From CAZFLM01 sp964519955 (GTDB taxonomy: Bacteria > Armatimonadota > Chthonomonadetes > Chthonomonadales > CAJBBX01): a stretch of DNA of 64,000 nt. How positions within the stretch are numbered: position 1 is the first letter of the stretch; every line of letters starts with the position of its first letter. The notes beneath the pieces are model-generated. The model saw nothing but the letters and a program-made list of their open reading frames with translations. It had not been told where the DNA came from and ran no database searches. The stretch lies in assembly GCA_964519955.1 (NCBI GenBank), contig CAZFLM010000016.1, forward strand, positions 33,284 to 97,283. The letters run 5' to 3'. Shown here in pieces: positions 14,517-22,909 of this stretch. A program made the position numbers and the translations under genes.

Positions 14517-16157
14517 ATGAGCGCCGTATCCGTCACACCAAACGGGGAGCAGTTCCCCCTGCCGACCACCGAGGACTACGCCCGCGAGATGGACCGGCTG
14601 CGTGGCCTGGTCGATGCCGCCCGCGCCGAGGGCAAGGAGATCGTGGTGGTCATGGGCGTCGGCTTCGTCGGCGCGGTGATGGCCGCCATCGTCGCCGACA
14701 CGGTGGACCGCGAGACCGGCAAGCCGAGCAAGTTCGTCATCGGGTGCCAGCGCCCCAGCACGCGCAGCTACTGGAAGATCCCCCTGCTCAACCGCGGCGA
14801 GTCGCCGGTTAAGGCGGAGGACCCGGAAGTCGATCCGATGATCGCGCGGTGCGTCCTCGAGAAGAAGACGCTGACCGCCACCTTCAACAGCGACTGCCTG
14901 CAGTTGGCCGACTGCGTCGTCGTCGACGTGCAGTGCGACTACATCAAGCGCGACCTGGGCAACCTGGAGACCGGCGAGGCCGATATGGCCGCGCTCGAAG
15001 CGACGATGAAGACCATCGGCCAGCGCATCCAGCCCAACTGCCTGGTCCTCATCGAGACCACCGTCGCGCCGGGCACCACGGAGTTCGTCGCCTACCCGAT
15101 CCTGAAGCGTGCGTTCAAGAAGCGCGGCATCGATGCCCTGCCGCTCCTCGCGCATAGCTTCGAGCGCGTGATGCCCGGCCGCCAGTACGTGTCCTCCATC
15201 CGCGACTTCTGGCGCGTGTGCTCCGGCTGCAACCCGGAGGCCCGTGAGCGCGTCGTCAAGTTCCTCACCGAGGTACTGAACACCGAGGACTTCCCGCTCA
15301 CCGTGATGGACCGGCCCATCGAGTCCGAGACCACGAAGATCGTCGAGAACTCGTACCGCGCCACGATTCTGGCCTTCCTCAACGAGTGGAGTCTCTTCGC
15401 CGAGCGCAACGGCGTCGACTTGACCAAGGTCATCAAGGCCATCAAGATGCGCCCGACGCACAGCAACATCATCTTCCCCGGCCCCGGCATCGGTGGGTAC
15501 TGCCTGCCAAAGGACGGTGGCCTCGGGCGCTGGGCCTACAAGCACATCCTGGGCTTCGAGGACGACATCTTCAAGATGACCACCCTCGCCATCAACGTGA
15601 ACGACACGCGCGCCCTGCACGTGGCCGAGCTGACCCGCGACGCCCTGCGCAACATGGGCGGCGGCATCGCGGGCGCGCCAGTCCTGCTCTGCGGCGCAAG
15701 CTACCGCGAGGATGTCGGCGACACGCGCTACAGCGGCTCCGAGCTGATCGTCCGCAAGCTGACCGAGATGGGCGCCGACATGCGGGTCCACGATCCCTAC
15801 GTCGAGCGCTGGCATGAGCTGGAGAGCCAGGACACCTACCCCGCCCCCGGCCAGTCGTGGGCCCGCTTCTTCCGCAGCCAGGAGGACGTCGCCAACATCG
15901 CGGTAGGGAAGGACCTGCCCGCCACCATCGCCGGTGCAGCAGCCCTGATCCTTGCGGTGCGCCACTCGTCGTACCTCGACTTGGAGCCGGATCAGGTGGT
16001 GGCATGGGCGGGCGGCCCGCTCGCCGTCATCGACTGCTTCGGCATCCTCTCGGACGACAAGATCCGCCGCTACTTCGAACTCGGCTGCGAGGTCAAGGCG
16101 CTCGGACGCGGGCACATCCAGCGCATCAAGGAAGCCGCCCGCGCCAAGAAGGGCTGA
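14517..16157 (+). CDS. nucleotide-sugar dehydrogenase (UDP-Glc/GDP-Man dehydrogenase family)
   Basis: 546 residues from ATG 14517, with AGAGG at good distance. Family enzymes oxidise C6 of an NDP-sugar to the uronic acid in two NAD-dependent steps. The Rossmann motif is GVGFVG (residues 47-52), the glycine-rich turn IETTVAPGTTE follows and the catalytic Cys329 sits in GPGIGGYCLPKDGG. The C-terminal NAD/UDP-binding domain contains LLCGASYREDVGDTRYSG. The protein is longer than the usual 430 residues, with about 40 extra at the N-terminus and insertions elsewhere, so the substrate cannot be assigned. It is followed after two bases by a sulfatase gene. Confidence 0.86.
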   Translation: MSAVSVTPNGEQFPLPTTEDYAREMDRLRGLVDAARAEGKEIVVVMGVGFVGAVMAAIVADTVDRETGKPSKFVIGCQRPSTRSYWKIPLLNRGESPVKAEDPEVDPMIARCVLEKKTLTATFNSDCLQLADCVVVDVQCDYIKRDLGNLETGEADMAALEATMKTIGQRIQPNCLVLIETTVAPGTTEFVAYPILKRAFKKRGIDALPLLAHSFERVMPGRQYVSSIRDFWRVCSGCNPEARERVVKFLTEVLNTEDFPLTVMDRPIESETTKIVENSYRATILAFLNEWSLFAERNGVDLTKVIKAIKMRPTHSNIIFPGPGIGGYCLPKDGGLGRWAYKHILGFEDDIFKMTTLAINVNDTRALHVAELTRDALRNMGGGIAGAPVLLCGASYREDVGDTRYSGSELIVRKLTEMGADMRVHDPYVERWHELESQDTYPAPGQSWARFFRSQEDVANIAVGKDLPATIAGAAALILAVRHSSYLDLEPDQVVAWAGGPLAVIDCFGILSDDKIRRYFELGCEVKALGRGHIQRIKEAARAKKG

Positions 16158-16159
16158 GC

Positions 16160-17632
16160 ATGAACGTTGTCCTGATCCAGGTCGACCAGCTATCCGCCAA
16201 GTGGCTGGAGTGCGGCGCCGCCGACACCCCCAACCTGGATCGGCTGGCGCGCGAGGGAACGCGATTCACCCGGTGCATCGCGCACAACCCGGTGTGCATG
16301 CCCTCGCGCGCCAGCATGCTCACCGGCCGATCCTCGCGCCAACACGGCGTCCTCCTGAACGGCTACGAGTTGGGCCACGACCTCACCACGTTCCCGCAGG
16401 TGCTGCAGCGGAGCGGCGTCCATACCGCCGGCTTCGGCAAGTTCCACCTGCAGTGCCACAACCGGTCGTCGCACAACGACGTGCGCCCGTACGGCTTCGA
16501 CGAGGCGCGCGTCACCGAAGACATCCGCGCAGGCGACTGGCTCGACTGGGTGCGCGCCGAGCACCCCGACTCCTACGAACGCGCCCTGGCGACGGTCTGG
16601 CCCACCGGGCACATGCGCGAGTACGGCCCCGACAAGATCGACCTGCTGCAGCAGGTGCGCCAGGCCGCGGCCAAGCACCGCACCCAGCCCGCCGCCCGCC
16701 TCGCCTGGCCCTGCATCGTGCCGGAGGAGGCAACCCAGACGCGCTGGATCGGCGACATGGCGTGTGGCCGCCTCGGCAGGGCGCGCGAGCCCTTCTTCCT
16801 CTACGCCTCCTTCGTCGCGCCGCATGACCCCTATGACCCGCCGGCCCGGTTGCTGGACCGCGTCGATCCGGCCCGCATCCCTGCACCCGTGCCGGCCGCG
16901 TGGCAGAACGACCCGCTGGCCCCGGCCGTGTTCCGAGGCGGCGCGGGCCTGGACACGTTCGCCGGCCTGTGTCCGGACGAGTGGCGAACGATGCGCCACT
17001 ACTACCTGGCATCGCTCGTGTTCGTCGACGACCAGGTGGGCCGCATCCTGAGGGCCATCGAGGAGCGCGGCCTGAAGGGCAGCACCCGTGTGCTCTTCAC
17101 CTCCGACCACGGGGACATGCTCGGCGACCATGGCCTGCCATTCAAGGGCGCCTGGCACTACGACGCCTGCGTCCGCGTGCCGCTCATCGCCTGGGGACCG
17201 GGCATCGCCGCCGGGGCCTGCGACGCCCTCGTCGAGACCATGGACCTCTACCCAACAGCCCTCGATCTGGCGGGCGTGAAGGACATCCCGGCGACGGAGG
17301 GGCGCTCGCTGGCCCCCTGGACGCGCGGCGAGACACCGGGTGGATGGCGCACGGAAGCCTACTCGGAGAGCTTCGCCACCTATGGCAACATCGAGCGCCG
17401 CAACTGGGCCCGAACCGTCCGCACCCACGACCACCGGTACACCCTCTACGCGGGCGGCGGCGGAGAGATGCTCTTCGACCTGCGCCGCGACGCCGACGAG
17501 CAGACGAACCTCGCGGGCGACCCGGCACACGCCGCGGTCAGGGCCGAGATGCGCGGGCGCCTCCTCGAGCGCATCGTCGGCCAGGACGACCCGCTCCCCA
17601 CCCGCGGCCTCTTCGAGATGGCCGGACACTAA
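16160..17632 (+). CDS. type I sulfatase
   Basis: 490 residues. Arylsulfatase-family hydrolase. Cys46 in NPVCMPSRASMLTGR is the residue converted to formylglycine (C-x-P-S-R); metal-binding residues are Asp9 (IQVDQ) and Asp316-His317 (FTSDHGDMLGDHG), with Lys329 following. There is no signal peptide, so it would act in the cytoplasm or be exported differently; this is unusual for polysaccharide-degrading sulfatases and could mean a phosphonate- or phosphoester-type hydrolase of the same fold. It begins two bases after the dehydrogenase stop, so the two form an operon. A formylglycine-generating enzyme must be encoded elsewhere. Confidence 0.9.
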   Translation: MNVVLIQVDQLSAKWLECGAADTPNLDRLAREGTRFTRCIAHNPVCMPSRASMLTGRSSRQHGVLLNGYELGHDLTTFPQVLQRSGVHTAGFGKFHLQCHNRSSHNDVRPYGFDEARVTEDIRAGDWLDWVRAEHPDSYERALATVWPTGHMREYGPDKIDLLQQVRQAAAKHRTQPAARLAWPCIVPEEATQTRWIGDMACGRLGRAREPFFLYASFVAPHDPYDPPARLLDRVDPARIPAPVPAAWQNDPLAPAVFRGGAGLDTFAGLCPDEWRTMRHYYLASLVFVDDQVGRILRAIEERGLKGSTRVLFTSDHGDMLGDHGLPFKGAWHYDACVRVPLIAWGPGIAAGACDALVETMDLYPTALDLAGVKDIPATEGRSLAPWTRGETPGGWRTEAYSESFATYGNIERRNWARTVRTHDHRYTLYAGGGGEMLFDLRRDADEQTNLAGDPAHAAVRAEMRGRLLERIVGQDDPLPTRGLFEMAGH

Positions 17633-17712
17633 GGCCGCGGCAGCGCCCGGCGTGAACGCGCACGCCTGAGGCAACGCCCCCGTGGGCGCGGCACGGCGGC
17701 AAGCGTGGTACC

Positions 17713-17722
17713 ATGATATCAT
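17713..17722. promoter_or_regulatory. palindromic operator candidate upstream of the ArsR gene
   Basis: ATGATATCAT is a perfect 10-base palindrome within an A/T-rich stretch (GGTACCATGATATCATCGTATC) 33 bases upstream of the chosen ArsR start. ArsR/SmtB repressors typically bind such AT-rich dyads over their own promoters. The remaining 17633-17712 stretch after the sulfatase holds only short GC-rich inverted repeats. Confidence 0.45.
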
Positions 17723-17755
17723 CGTATCGGCGTGCCGGGCGCGGGGGAGTGGGCA

Positions 17756-18133
17756 GTGGAGAGCAGTGTTCGGGAGCGAGCGGTCATCCTATTCGGCGCT
17801 TTGGCGCACGACACGCGCCTCCGCATCCTCGAGTTGCTGCTCGACGGTGAGCGGACCGTCAACGACGTAGCCGCGACGCTCGGGCTCCAACAGACGACGG
17901 CCTCGCAGCACCTGCGAGTGCTCACGAGCGCGGGCATCCTCGCCGTCGAACAGCGCCGCTCGTCGCGCTATTACCGGCTGCGGGGGCCGCGCGTTCCCCG
18001 CGTGATGGGCCTCATCGAGGAGTTCTGCCAGGTCCACGGGCTGTACGGTGCTGCGGGCGGCCCGTCGCCCAAGCCGCCGGCGCAGGCCGACGACAGGCAG
18101 CATCCGGCCGCCATGCCCCCCGACGAAGCGTGA
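17756..18133 (+). CDS. ArsR-family transcriptional regulator
   Basis: 125 residues. The winged helix-turn-helix reads ALAHDTRLRILELLLDGE, VNDVAATLGLQQTTASQHL and VLTSAGILAVEQRRSSRYY, a standard ArsR arrangement. No cysteine-pair metal motif (such as CxC in the DNA-recognition helix) is visible, so it may respond to something other than a metal. GTG 17756 is preferred because GGGGGAG lies seven bases upstream; a GTG at 17732 would nearly touch the palindrome. The C-terminal 30 residues are Pro-rich and look disordered. It precedes the ADP-ribosylglycohydrolase gene, but a separate promoter lies between. Confidence 0.87.
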   Translation: MESSVRERAVILFGALAHDTRLRILELLLDGERTVNDVAATLGLQQTTASQHLRVLTSAGILAVEQRRSSRYYRLRGPRVPRVMGLIEEFCQVHGLYGAAGGPSPKPPAQADDRQHPAAMPPDEA

Positions 18134-18195
18134 GGAATGGCCGGGCCGCCCGGCTGAGCACCCGCCGTCTCGCCGTCGACCACCTGCTCCTGCCC

Positions 18196-18225
18196 TTGAC
18201 AACGCCTCCACGTACGCGCCACTAT
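18196..18225 (+). promoter_or_regulatory. putative promoter of the ADP-ribosylglycohydrolase gene
   Basis: A perfect TTGACA (18196-18201) is followed after 18 bases by CACTAT (18220-18225), which is a weak -10 box. It is about 55 bases upstream of the start codon at 18278. Confidence 0.4.
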
Positions 18226-18277
18226 CGGCCACGCTCCGGCGCACATGCCGCCGGCCGACCCGCCGTGGAGGAACCCG

Positions 18278-19795
18278 ATGCGACTGCCCGCCGCTCTGAC
18301 GGCCCTCGCCGCTGTCCTGCTCATCTGCCAGCCTCGACCCGCCGCCGCCATCTCCAACGCCGACTATGCCGACAAGGTCCAGGGCGCCTGGCTCGGCAAG
18401 TGCATCGGCGGCGCCTATGGCATGCCCATGGAGGGCTGGCGCTACAACGACATCGCCGCCAAGAACCCGACGCTCGACACCTACCTCTCCTACTTCTCCG
18501 GCGCGCAGACCGGCTGGTCCGGCATCACCCAGGTCGTCCACCTGCCGCGTGACGGGTGGCGCGAGTTCGTGGTGGAGACCAGGGCGCCCGAGTTCGATCC
18601 CGCCGACACGTTCGTGGTGCCCATCGTCGGCATGAGCCTGGAATACAGCACCGCGCCGGGCACCTGGGAGCTGCGCAAGCTGGAGGTCGTCGGCTCCACC
18701 GTCGCCATCCCCTTCGATGGCGATGCCTGGCAGACCGGCAGCGCGGCCTACTGGAAGGACGGCGTCGTGCGGTTCGACTTCGCCGGCGAGCGCGCCTGGC
18801 TGCGCCTGAAGCAGGAGCTGGCCCGCAAGCTGTCCGTTAAGCCGGGCGCCGCCCTGAAGCTGCGGTTCGAGGCGCGCTGCCTGGCCGGCGACGACCGCCT
18901 CGGCTTCGCCTACGACACGCGCTCCGCCAGGCCGCAGAAGGGCTTCGGGCCGGACGATGACACGAGCTACCAGATCGTCGGCCTCGTCTCGCTGGAGAAG
19001 TACGGCCCGGACCTTTCATGCAAGCAGATCGGCAAGGAGTGGTGCGCTCTGCTCCCCGAGATCAGCAACACCCTCGCGGAGGGCCTCTCCCTGGAGTTGA
19101 TGCGCAAGGGCATCGAGCCCCCGGCCTCGGGCGAGCACAAGATCGGCGACGCCATCGGCGGGCAGATGAAGGGGGAGATCTGGGGCCTCGTGTGTCCCGG
19201 ACGCCCGGACCTGGCCGCCGAGTACGCCCGCCGCGACGGCGTCGTCGCCCACCGCGCCAACGGGGTGTACGGCGAGCAGTTCGTCGCCGCCATGATCAGC
19301 GCCTCGTTCAAGGAGCCGAACGTCCGCAAGCTCATCGACATCGGCCTGAAGCACGTGCCGGCCGACTCCGAGTACGCCACCGCCGTGCGCCTCGCCATCG
19401 ACCTGACCGACCGCAAGGTGGACCGCATGGAGGCGATGCGCCAGATCGTGACGCGCTGGCCCGGCATCTGCGACCCGGTCTACGCCGAGGCGGCCATCGT
19501 CACCCTCGCGCTGCTGCACGGCGACGGCGACTTCGCCAAGACGATCCGCTTCGCCGCCTCCTGCGGCAACGACACGGACTGCAACACCGCCACCGTCGGC
19601 GCGCTGGTGGGCTGCATCCTGGGCGCCAAGCGCATCCCCGCCGAGTGGACCGACCCCATCGGCGACACGTTCCGCTGCTTCGTGAAGGGCTACGAGAACT
19701 GGAAGATCACCGACCTCTCCGCCCGCATCGTCGCCGCAGGCAAGAAGGTGATGAAGCACCACGGGGAGGGGCTGCGGTTCAGCACGGAGTTGTGA
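18278..19795 (+). CDS. secreted ADP-ribosylglycohydrolase-family protein with inserted domain
   Basis: 505 residues with a Sec signal peptide (MRLPAALTALAAVLLICQPRPAAA). The family removes ADP-ribose from proteins or small molecules using two Mg ions. The first motif is GAWLGKCIGGAYGMPMEG (residues 36-53), the metal-binding Asp triplet is FGPDDDTSYQ (Asp226-228) and the final Asp motif is CGNDTDCNTATVGALVG. Between the first and second motifs lie about 150 extra residues (75-220) with a strand-rich, carbohydrate-binding-like look; normal family members have about 30 there. Extracellular location and the insert suggest a non-canonical substrate, perhaps a glycoside. RBS GGAGGA precedes ATG 18278. 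Confidence 0.85.
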   Translation: MRLPAALTALAAVLLICQPRPAAAISNADYADKVQGAWLGKCIGGAYGMPMEGWRYNDIAAKNPTLDTYLSYFSGAQTGWSGITQVVHLPRDGWREFVVETRAPEFDPADTFVVPIVGMSLEYSTAPGTWELRKLEVVGSTVAIPFDGDAWQTGSAAYWKDGVVRFDFAGERAWLRLKQELARKLSVKPGAALKLRFEARCLAGDDRLGFAYDTRSARPQKGFGPDDDTSYQIVGLVSLEKYGPDLSCKQIGKEWCALLPEISNTLAEGLSLELMRKGIEPPASGEHKIGDAIGGQMKGEIWGLVCPGRPDLAAEYARRDGVVAHRANGVYGEQFVAAMISASFKEPNVRKLIDIGLKHVPADSEYATAVRLAIDLTDRKVDRMEAMRQIVTRWPGICDPVYAEAAIVTLALLHGDGDFAKTIRFAASCGNDTDCNTATVGALVGCILGAKRIPAEWTDPIGDTFRCFVKGYENWKITDLSARIVAAGKKVMKHHGEGLRFSTEL

Positions 19796-19901
19796 GCGCG
19801 GGAGAACGCAGAAGCCAGAAGTCAGAGCCAGAGGAACGGCCTGACCCCGCGGCGTCCCGAGGCGCGACAGTGACGGAGCGCGTGGTCATGGGCGATCCCG
19901 C

Positions 19902-19926
19902 CCCCTCTCCTTCGTAAGGCGAGGGG
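19902..19926. repeat. hairpin repeat, left copy
   Basis: CCCCTCTCCTT (19902-19912), a short spacer, then AAGGCGAGGGG (19916-19926): an 11-base inverted repeat with one mismatch. It is the same element as the three copies at 29495-29680. Such CCCCTCTCC hairpins are dispersed REP-like sequences. The surrounding 19796-19933 stretch has no gene. Confidence 0.7.
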
Positions 19927-19933
19927 AGACAGG

Positions 19934-19970
19934 CGTTCGGGCCAGGCGCCTATCAGACCTGGCCCGAACG
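19934..19970. terminator. strong bidirectional-type hairpin
   Basis: CGTTCGGGCCAGG (19934-19946) pairs perfectly over 13 bases with CCTGGCCCGAACG (19958-19970) around an 11-base loop. It lies between the convergent ADP-ribosylglycohydrolase and the small 55-codon gene. There is no T-run on either side, so if a terminator it is of the stem-only type. Confidence 0.6.
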
Positions 19971-19993
19971 CGAGGAGAACACTCTGCGCATCG

Positions 19994-20161
19994 TTAGGCC
20001 GCCAGCGGGAGCTCGTCCTCCAGCGCCATCGCTACGGTCAGCACGGGCAGCGTGACGAGCAGCGTCTCCTGCCCGGTGAGCGTACTGACGAAGCGGCACG
20101 CCGCCGCGTAGTACCCCGCCGTGACGGTGACGGTCGTCGTCAGCGAGAGCTTCAGCTTCAT
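19994..20161 (-). CDS. small 55-residue protein related to the C-terminus of the 28794-29450 product
   Basis: Starts MKLKLSLTTTVTVTAGYYAAACRF with GGAGGAGA eight bases upstream, one of the best ribosome binding sites in the region. Residues 17-35 match the C-terminal GVYACAYRFV...TGQATL stretch of the gene at 28794-29450 at 12 of 19 positions (G-x-Y-A-x-A-x-RFV-x3-TGQ-x-TL). It could be a real small protein or a re-started remnant of a larger homologue; no N-terminal part is found upstream, where an IS21 remnant lies on the other strand. Function unknown. Confidence 0.5.
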   Translation of the reverse strand: MKLKLSLTTTVTVTAGYYAAACRFVSTLTGQETLLVTLPVLTVAMALEDELPLAA

Positions 20162-20359
20162 CTGCCGTCTCCTCCTGAGCTGTCGGTAGTAGCAGCGAGT
20201 GAGGATACCTGCAGGAAGATGTCGACAGCATCGGACACGGCACGTCCGGTCGTTCGGGGGGCTTGGTGGGAAGTTGCGCCAGATGGTACTACTCGCCGTC
20301 GTCCTCCGCCCACTCGTCGGTGGCCGCCAGCGCCTCGCGCAGCTCCGGCTGCGGCCACC

Positions 20360-20524
20360 ATCACGGCGAACCTGCGGTACCCGGAGTGGACGCAGGTGGT
20401 CATGAACCCGCGGCGATGTGAGGCGCTGCTGAACCGCCTGGTGGATCGCGCATGCACCATCGAGACGGGCAGCGAGTCCTGTCGCTACCGACGCACACTG
20501 GAGGACGGGAAGCGCAGTAAGTAG
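20360..20524 (+). pseudogene. istB: C-terminal remnant of IS21 transposition helper IstB
   Basis: The frame ITANLRYPEWTQVVMNPRRC, ALLNRLVDRACTIE and GSESCRYRRTLEDGKRSK matches the end of IstB-type AAA ATPases, where TxNLxxxEWxxVF, ALLDRLxHR and GESYRxR are conserved. About 54 of some 250 residues remain; Walker motifs, istA and IS ends are missing. The open frame extends back to 20219, but that part shows no similarity. It marks a past IS21 insertion at the downstream edge of the radical-SAM operon. Confidence 0.7.
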
Positions 20525-20590
20525 ACAGAAGAGCGGTGGGCCACATCCTGGGCACCAAGCGGCGATGGCTGAGCGCTGCGAGCGGGTCGG

Positions 20591-22909
20591 TCAGACGTAG
20601 GGCGCTATGAGGACGGGTATCTCTTTCGCCCAGGTCCGAGCGAAGAGCCCGAAGTTCTCGGTCTCGTGGGCATGTCGGCCGGGCGTCATAGAGCAGTGAT
20701 GGTACAGCACGCTCTGGGCACAGTAGACGGAGGATAACCCATGCCGCGCCAGCTTGAGGCATAGGTCTATGTCCTCGTACCCGTTGCGGTACCGCTCGTC
20801 GAACCCATCGACCATCTGGAAGTGGCTTCGGCGCATCAGGATGCATGCTCCGGTCACAGCCGCGACCGGACGCGTCCGAGCGACGGACGGATGATGCGGA
20901 GGGAAGTTGGGGCACTTGTGGTAGGGGGCAAACCCAGTGAACGAGACCCCTGCGTGCTGGATGCCCCTCATGTGCGGGTAGAGCAACTTCGCGCCGACGA
21001 TGCCGACGCGATCGGATCCACTCAGTGACGAGCGCAGAGCGGTCATCCATCCCGGCAGAGGGAGCGTGTCGTTGTTGAGGAACAGCAGCAACCCGGCCCG
21101 AGCCGCCCGCGCCCCTGCGTTGCACGCGACGGCGAAGCCGCGGTTCGTGTCGTGATGGACCACTCGCACGCCCTTGCACGCTGCCAGATACTCACTCGTG
21201 CCGTCAGGAGAAGCGTCATCAACGACGATCACCTCGTACCGCCCCTCAGTGGCCTCCCTCAGCGCAGCGAGGCATGACGCTGTGTACGACTGCAGCCCGT
21301 GTACCGGGATGATCACGCTGACGTCAGGCTCGAGTTCGACGTCGAACCTCACCGGCGCGGGGCCTGCGCCGGTGGTGACACGCTTGGATCCCCCGGTCTC
21401 AGGCGGCGCCGCTACAGGCTTGGCCGAGGTCCGCGTGACCGCGACGCGGCTGACGCAGAAGTCCGCACCAGGCTCCGGCACGACGCAGATGCGGAAGTCG
21501 GCATTGTTGCATCGTCGGGAGAACAGCCAGTCATCCAGCCGGAACGAGGCCGTGCGCCAGCGTCCAGGCTGCCGCGCGCGCACCCACCGCGTCGCCTTGA
21601 AGGCGCCGGGCATCGTCGGCACGATCAGGCAGTCCTCGTCGGCCGAGTCGTACTCCAGAGCCCAGGAGCACCCGCTCCTGTCGCGGTAGTCGACAGCCAC
21701 GGTCACTGGCCCGTCGCATGAGGACAGGAAGTGGCTGTCGACCTGCACATAGAGGTACAGGTTGTTCATGGGCGACGGCACGAGGCGCACGCACTCGCGG
21801 CCGCCTTCCTCGGTGTCCTCGGTCCGACTATCGAGGTACCCAACTGCCGAGAGCCCGTCCGAGTATCCATGCGCGCCGAGCCGGAGCGTCACGCGCGGTG
21901 GTGCCGAAGGGTCGGCGGCCGCCTCGCGAGCCTGCTTGAGCGCCTCCAGGATGCTCCAGCCCGACTCGCGCACCGCATCGTGGGTCCCCAGGGCCGCCGC
22001 CTCGACGATGGCCTCCTGCCACCTGATGCGGAGGCCCCCGTAGGCCTGCATGAACGCGTTCCCGTTCGGAGGCAGCCCCTGCAACTGGTCCTCGTCCTGC
22101 TGAAGCTGGGCCACCTTGCCGGCCAACTCATCCTCGTCGACGCGCAAGGCCAACTGAGTGCCGATGTCGGTGACCACGATGGTCTCAGGATGCAGCCGAT
22201 GCAGCCTGACCGACACGCGGCCGGCCATACGCATCCTGTCGCAGAACGTGGCAATCGTGTGCACGTGGTAGTGGCCGGCACGCGCATGGGGCTCGTAGAC
22301 GAGGCGGAAGCCGGACCGACGGTAGCGGCACTCCAGCTCGATGTCGTCGTAAGCCGGCAGCGAGAAGCTCTCGTCGAAGCCGCCGTGCCGCTCGAAGAAC
22401 GCGCGCTTGACCGAGTGGTTGCTGCCGTACAGGCGCCCCAGTGGCACGTTCAGCGGATCGAAGCCAGTGAAGCTGCACTGCAAGGAGCAGTCCGGCTCGC
22501 CAAGAAACCGCATGAATGGGGACTGAGCCAGGTCCGGCGCCCACGCGATGTGCCCTAACACGCCCACGCTGTCCTCGGGGTGGCGTGCATGAGCATCGAG
22601 GTGCGCCTCGACCAGGCCGGGCTCAGCCAGCATGTCGTCGCCGAGGAACAGGAGGAGATCGCCCTGGGCGACATCGGCCGCGCGGTTGCGAGCCGCGTTG
22701 GGGCCGGCGTGCACCAGCTTGATCGTGCGAAGGCGAAGAGGCGAATGCCATTCGGCCAACATGGCCGCCGTACCGTCCGACGAGCCGTCGTCGGCCACGA
22801 TCACCTCGAACGAGGCGAGCGGCGCCGTCTGGCACTCCAGCGCGTGAAGCGCACAGCCGAGCAGGTCAGCACGATTGTGGGTGGGGATTATCACACTGGC
22901 GCTAGGCAT
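20591..22909 (-). CDS. glycosyltransferase with two GT2 domains and a central beta-rich region
   Basis: 772 residues. The first GT2 domain (about residues 1-250) has ASVIIPTHNRADLL, VADDGSSDG, a GDD motif in FLGDDMLAEP and FDESFSLPAYDDIELECR. The second (about 528-772) has VSVIIPVHGLQSYTASCL, VVDDASPDGTSEYLA, LFLNNDTLPLPGWM and YEDIDLCLKL. Residues about 340-500 lie between and look like a carbohydrate-binding-type beta domain. No signal peptide or membrane helix. The ATG at 22909 (preceded by an in-frame GTG at 22912) overlaps the upstream radical SAM gene, so expression is coupled. It may glycosylate the product of this operon; this is inference from context. Confidence 0.88.
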   Translation of the reverse strand: MPSASVIIPTHNRADLLGCALHALECQTAPLASFEVIVADDGSSDGTAAMLAEWHSPLRLRTIKLVHAGPNAARNRAADVAQGDLLLFLGDDMLAEPGLVEAHLDAHARHPEDSVGVLGHIAWAPDLAQSPFMRFLGEPDCSLQCSFTGFDPLNVPLGRLYGSNHSVKRAFFERHGGFDESFSLPAYDDIELECRYRRSGFRLVYEPHARAGHYHVHTIATFCDRMRMAGRVSVRLHRLHPETIVVTDIGTQLALRVDEDELAGKVAQLQQDEDQLQGLPPNGNAFMQAYGGLRIRWQEAIVEAAALGTHDAVRESGWSILEALKQAREAAADPSAPPRVTLRLGAHGYSDGLSAVGYLDSRTEDTEEGGRECVRLVPSPMNNLYLYVQVDSHFLSSCDGPVTVAVDYRDRSGCSWALEYDSADEDCLIVPTMPGAFKATRWVRARQPGRWRTASFRLDDWLFSRRCNNADFRICVVPEPGADFCVSRVAVTRTSAKPVAAPPETGGSKRVTTGAGPAPVRFDVELEPDVSVIIPVHGLQSYTASCLAALREATEGRYEVIVVDDASPDGTSEYLAACKGVRVVHHDTNRGFAVACNAGARAARAGLLLFLNNDTLPLPGWMTALRSSLSGSDRVGIVGAKLLYPHMRGIQHAGVSFTGFAPYHKCPNFPPHHPSVARTRPVAAVTGACILMRRSHFQMVDGFDERYRNGYEDIDLCLKLARHGLSSVYCAQSVLYHHCSMTPGRHAHETENFGLFARTWAKEIPVLIAPYV

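Noticed and set aside
20219..20359. N-terminal part of the open frame that ends in the istB remnant
   Set aside because: No IstB similarity and low-complexity Arg/Pro content; only 20360-20524 is supported.
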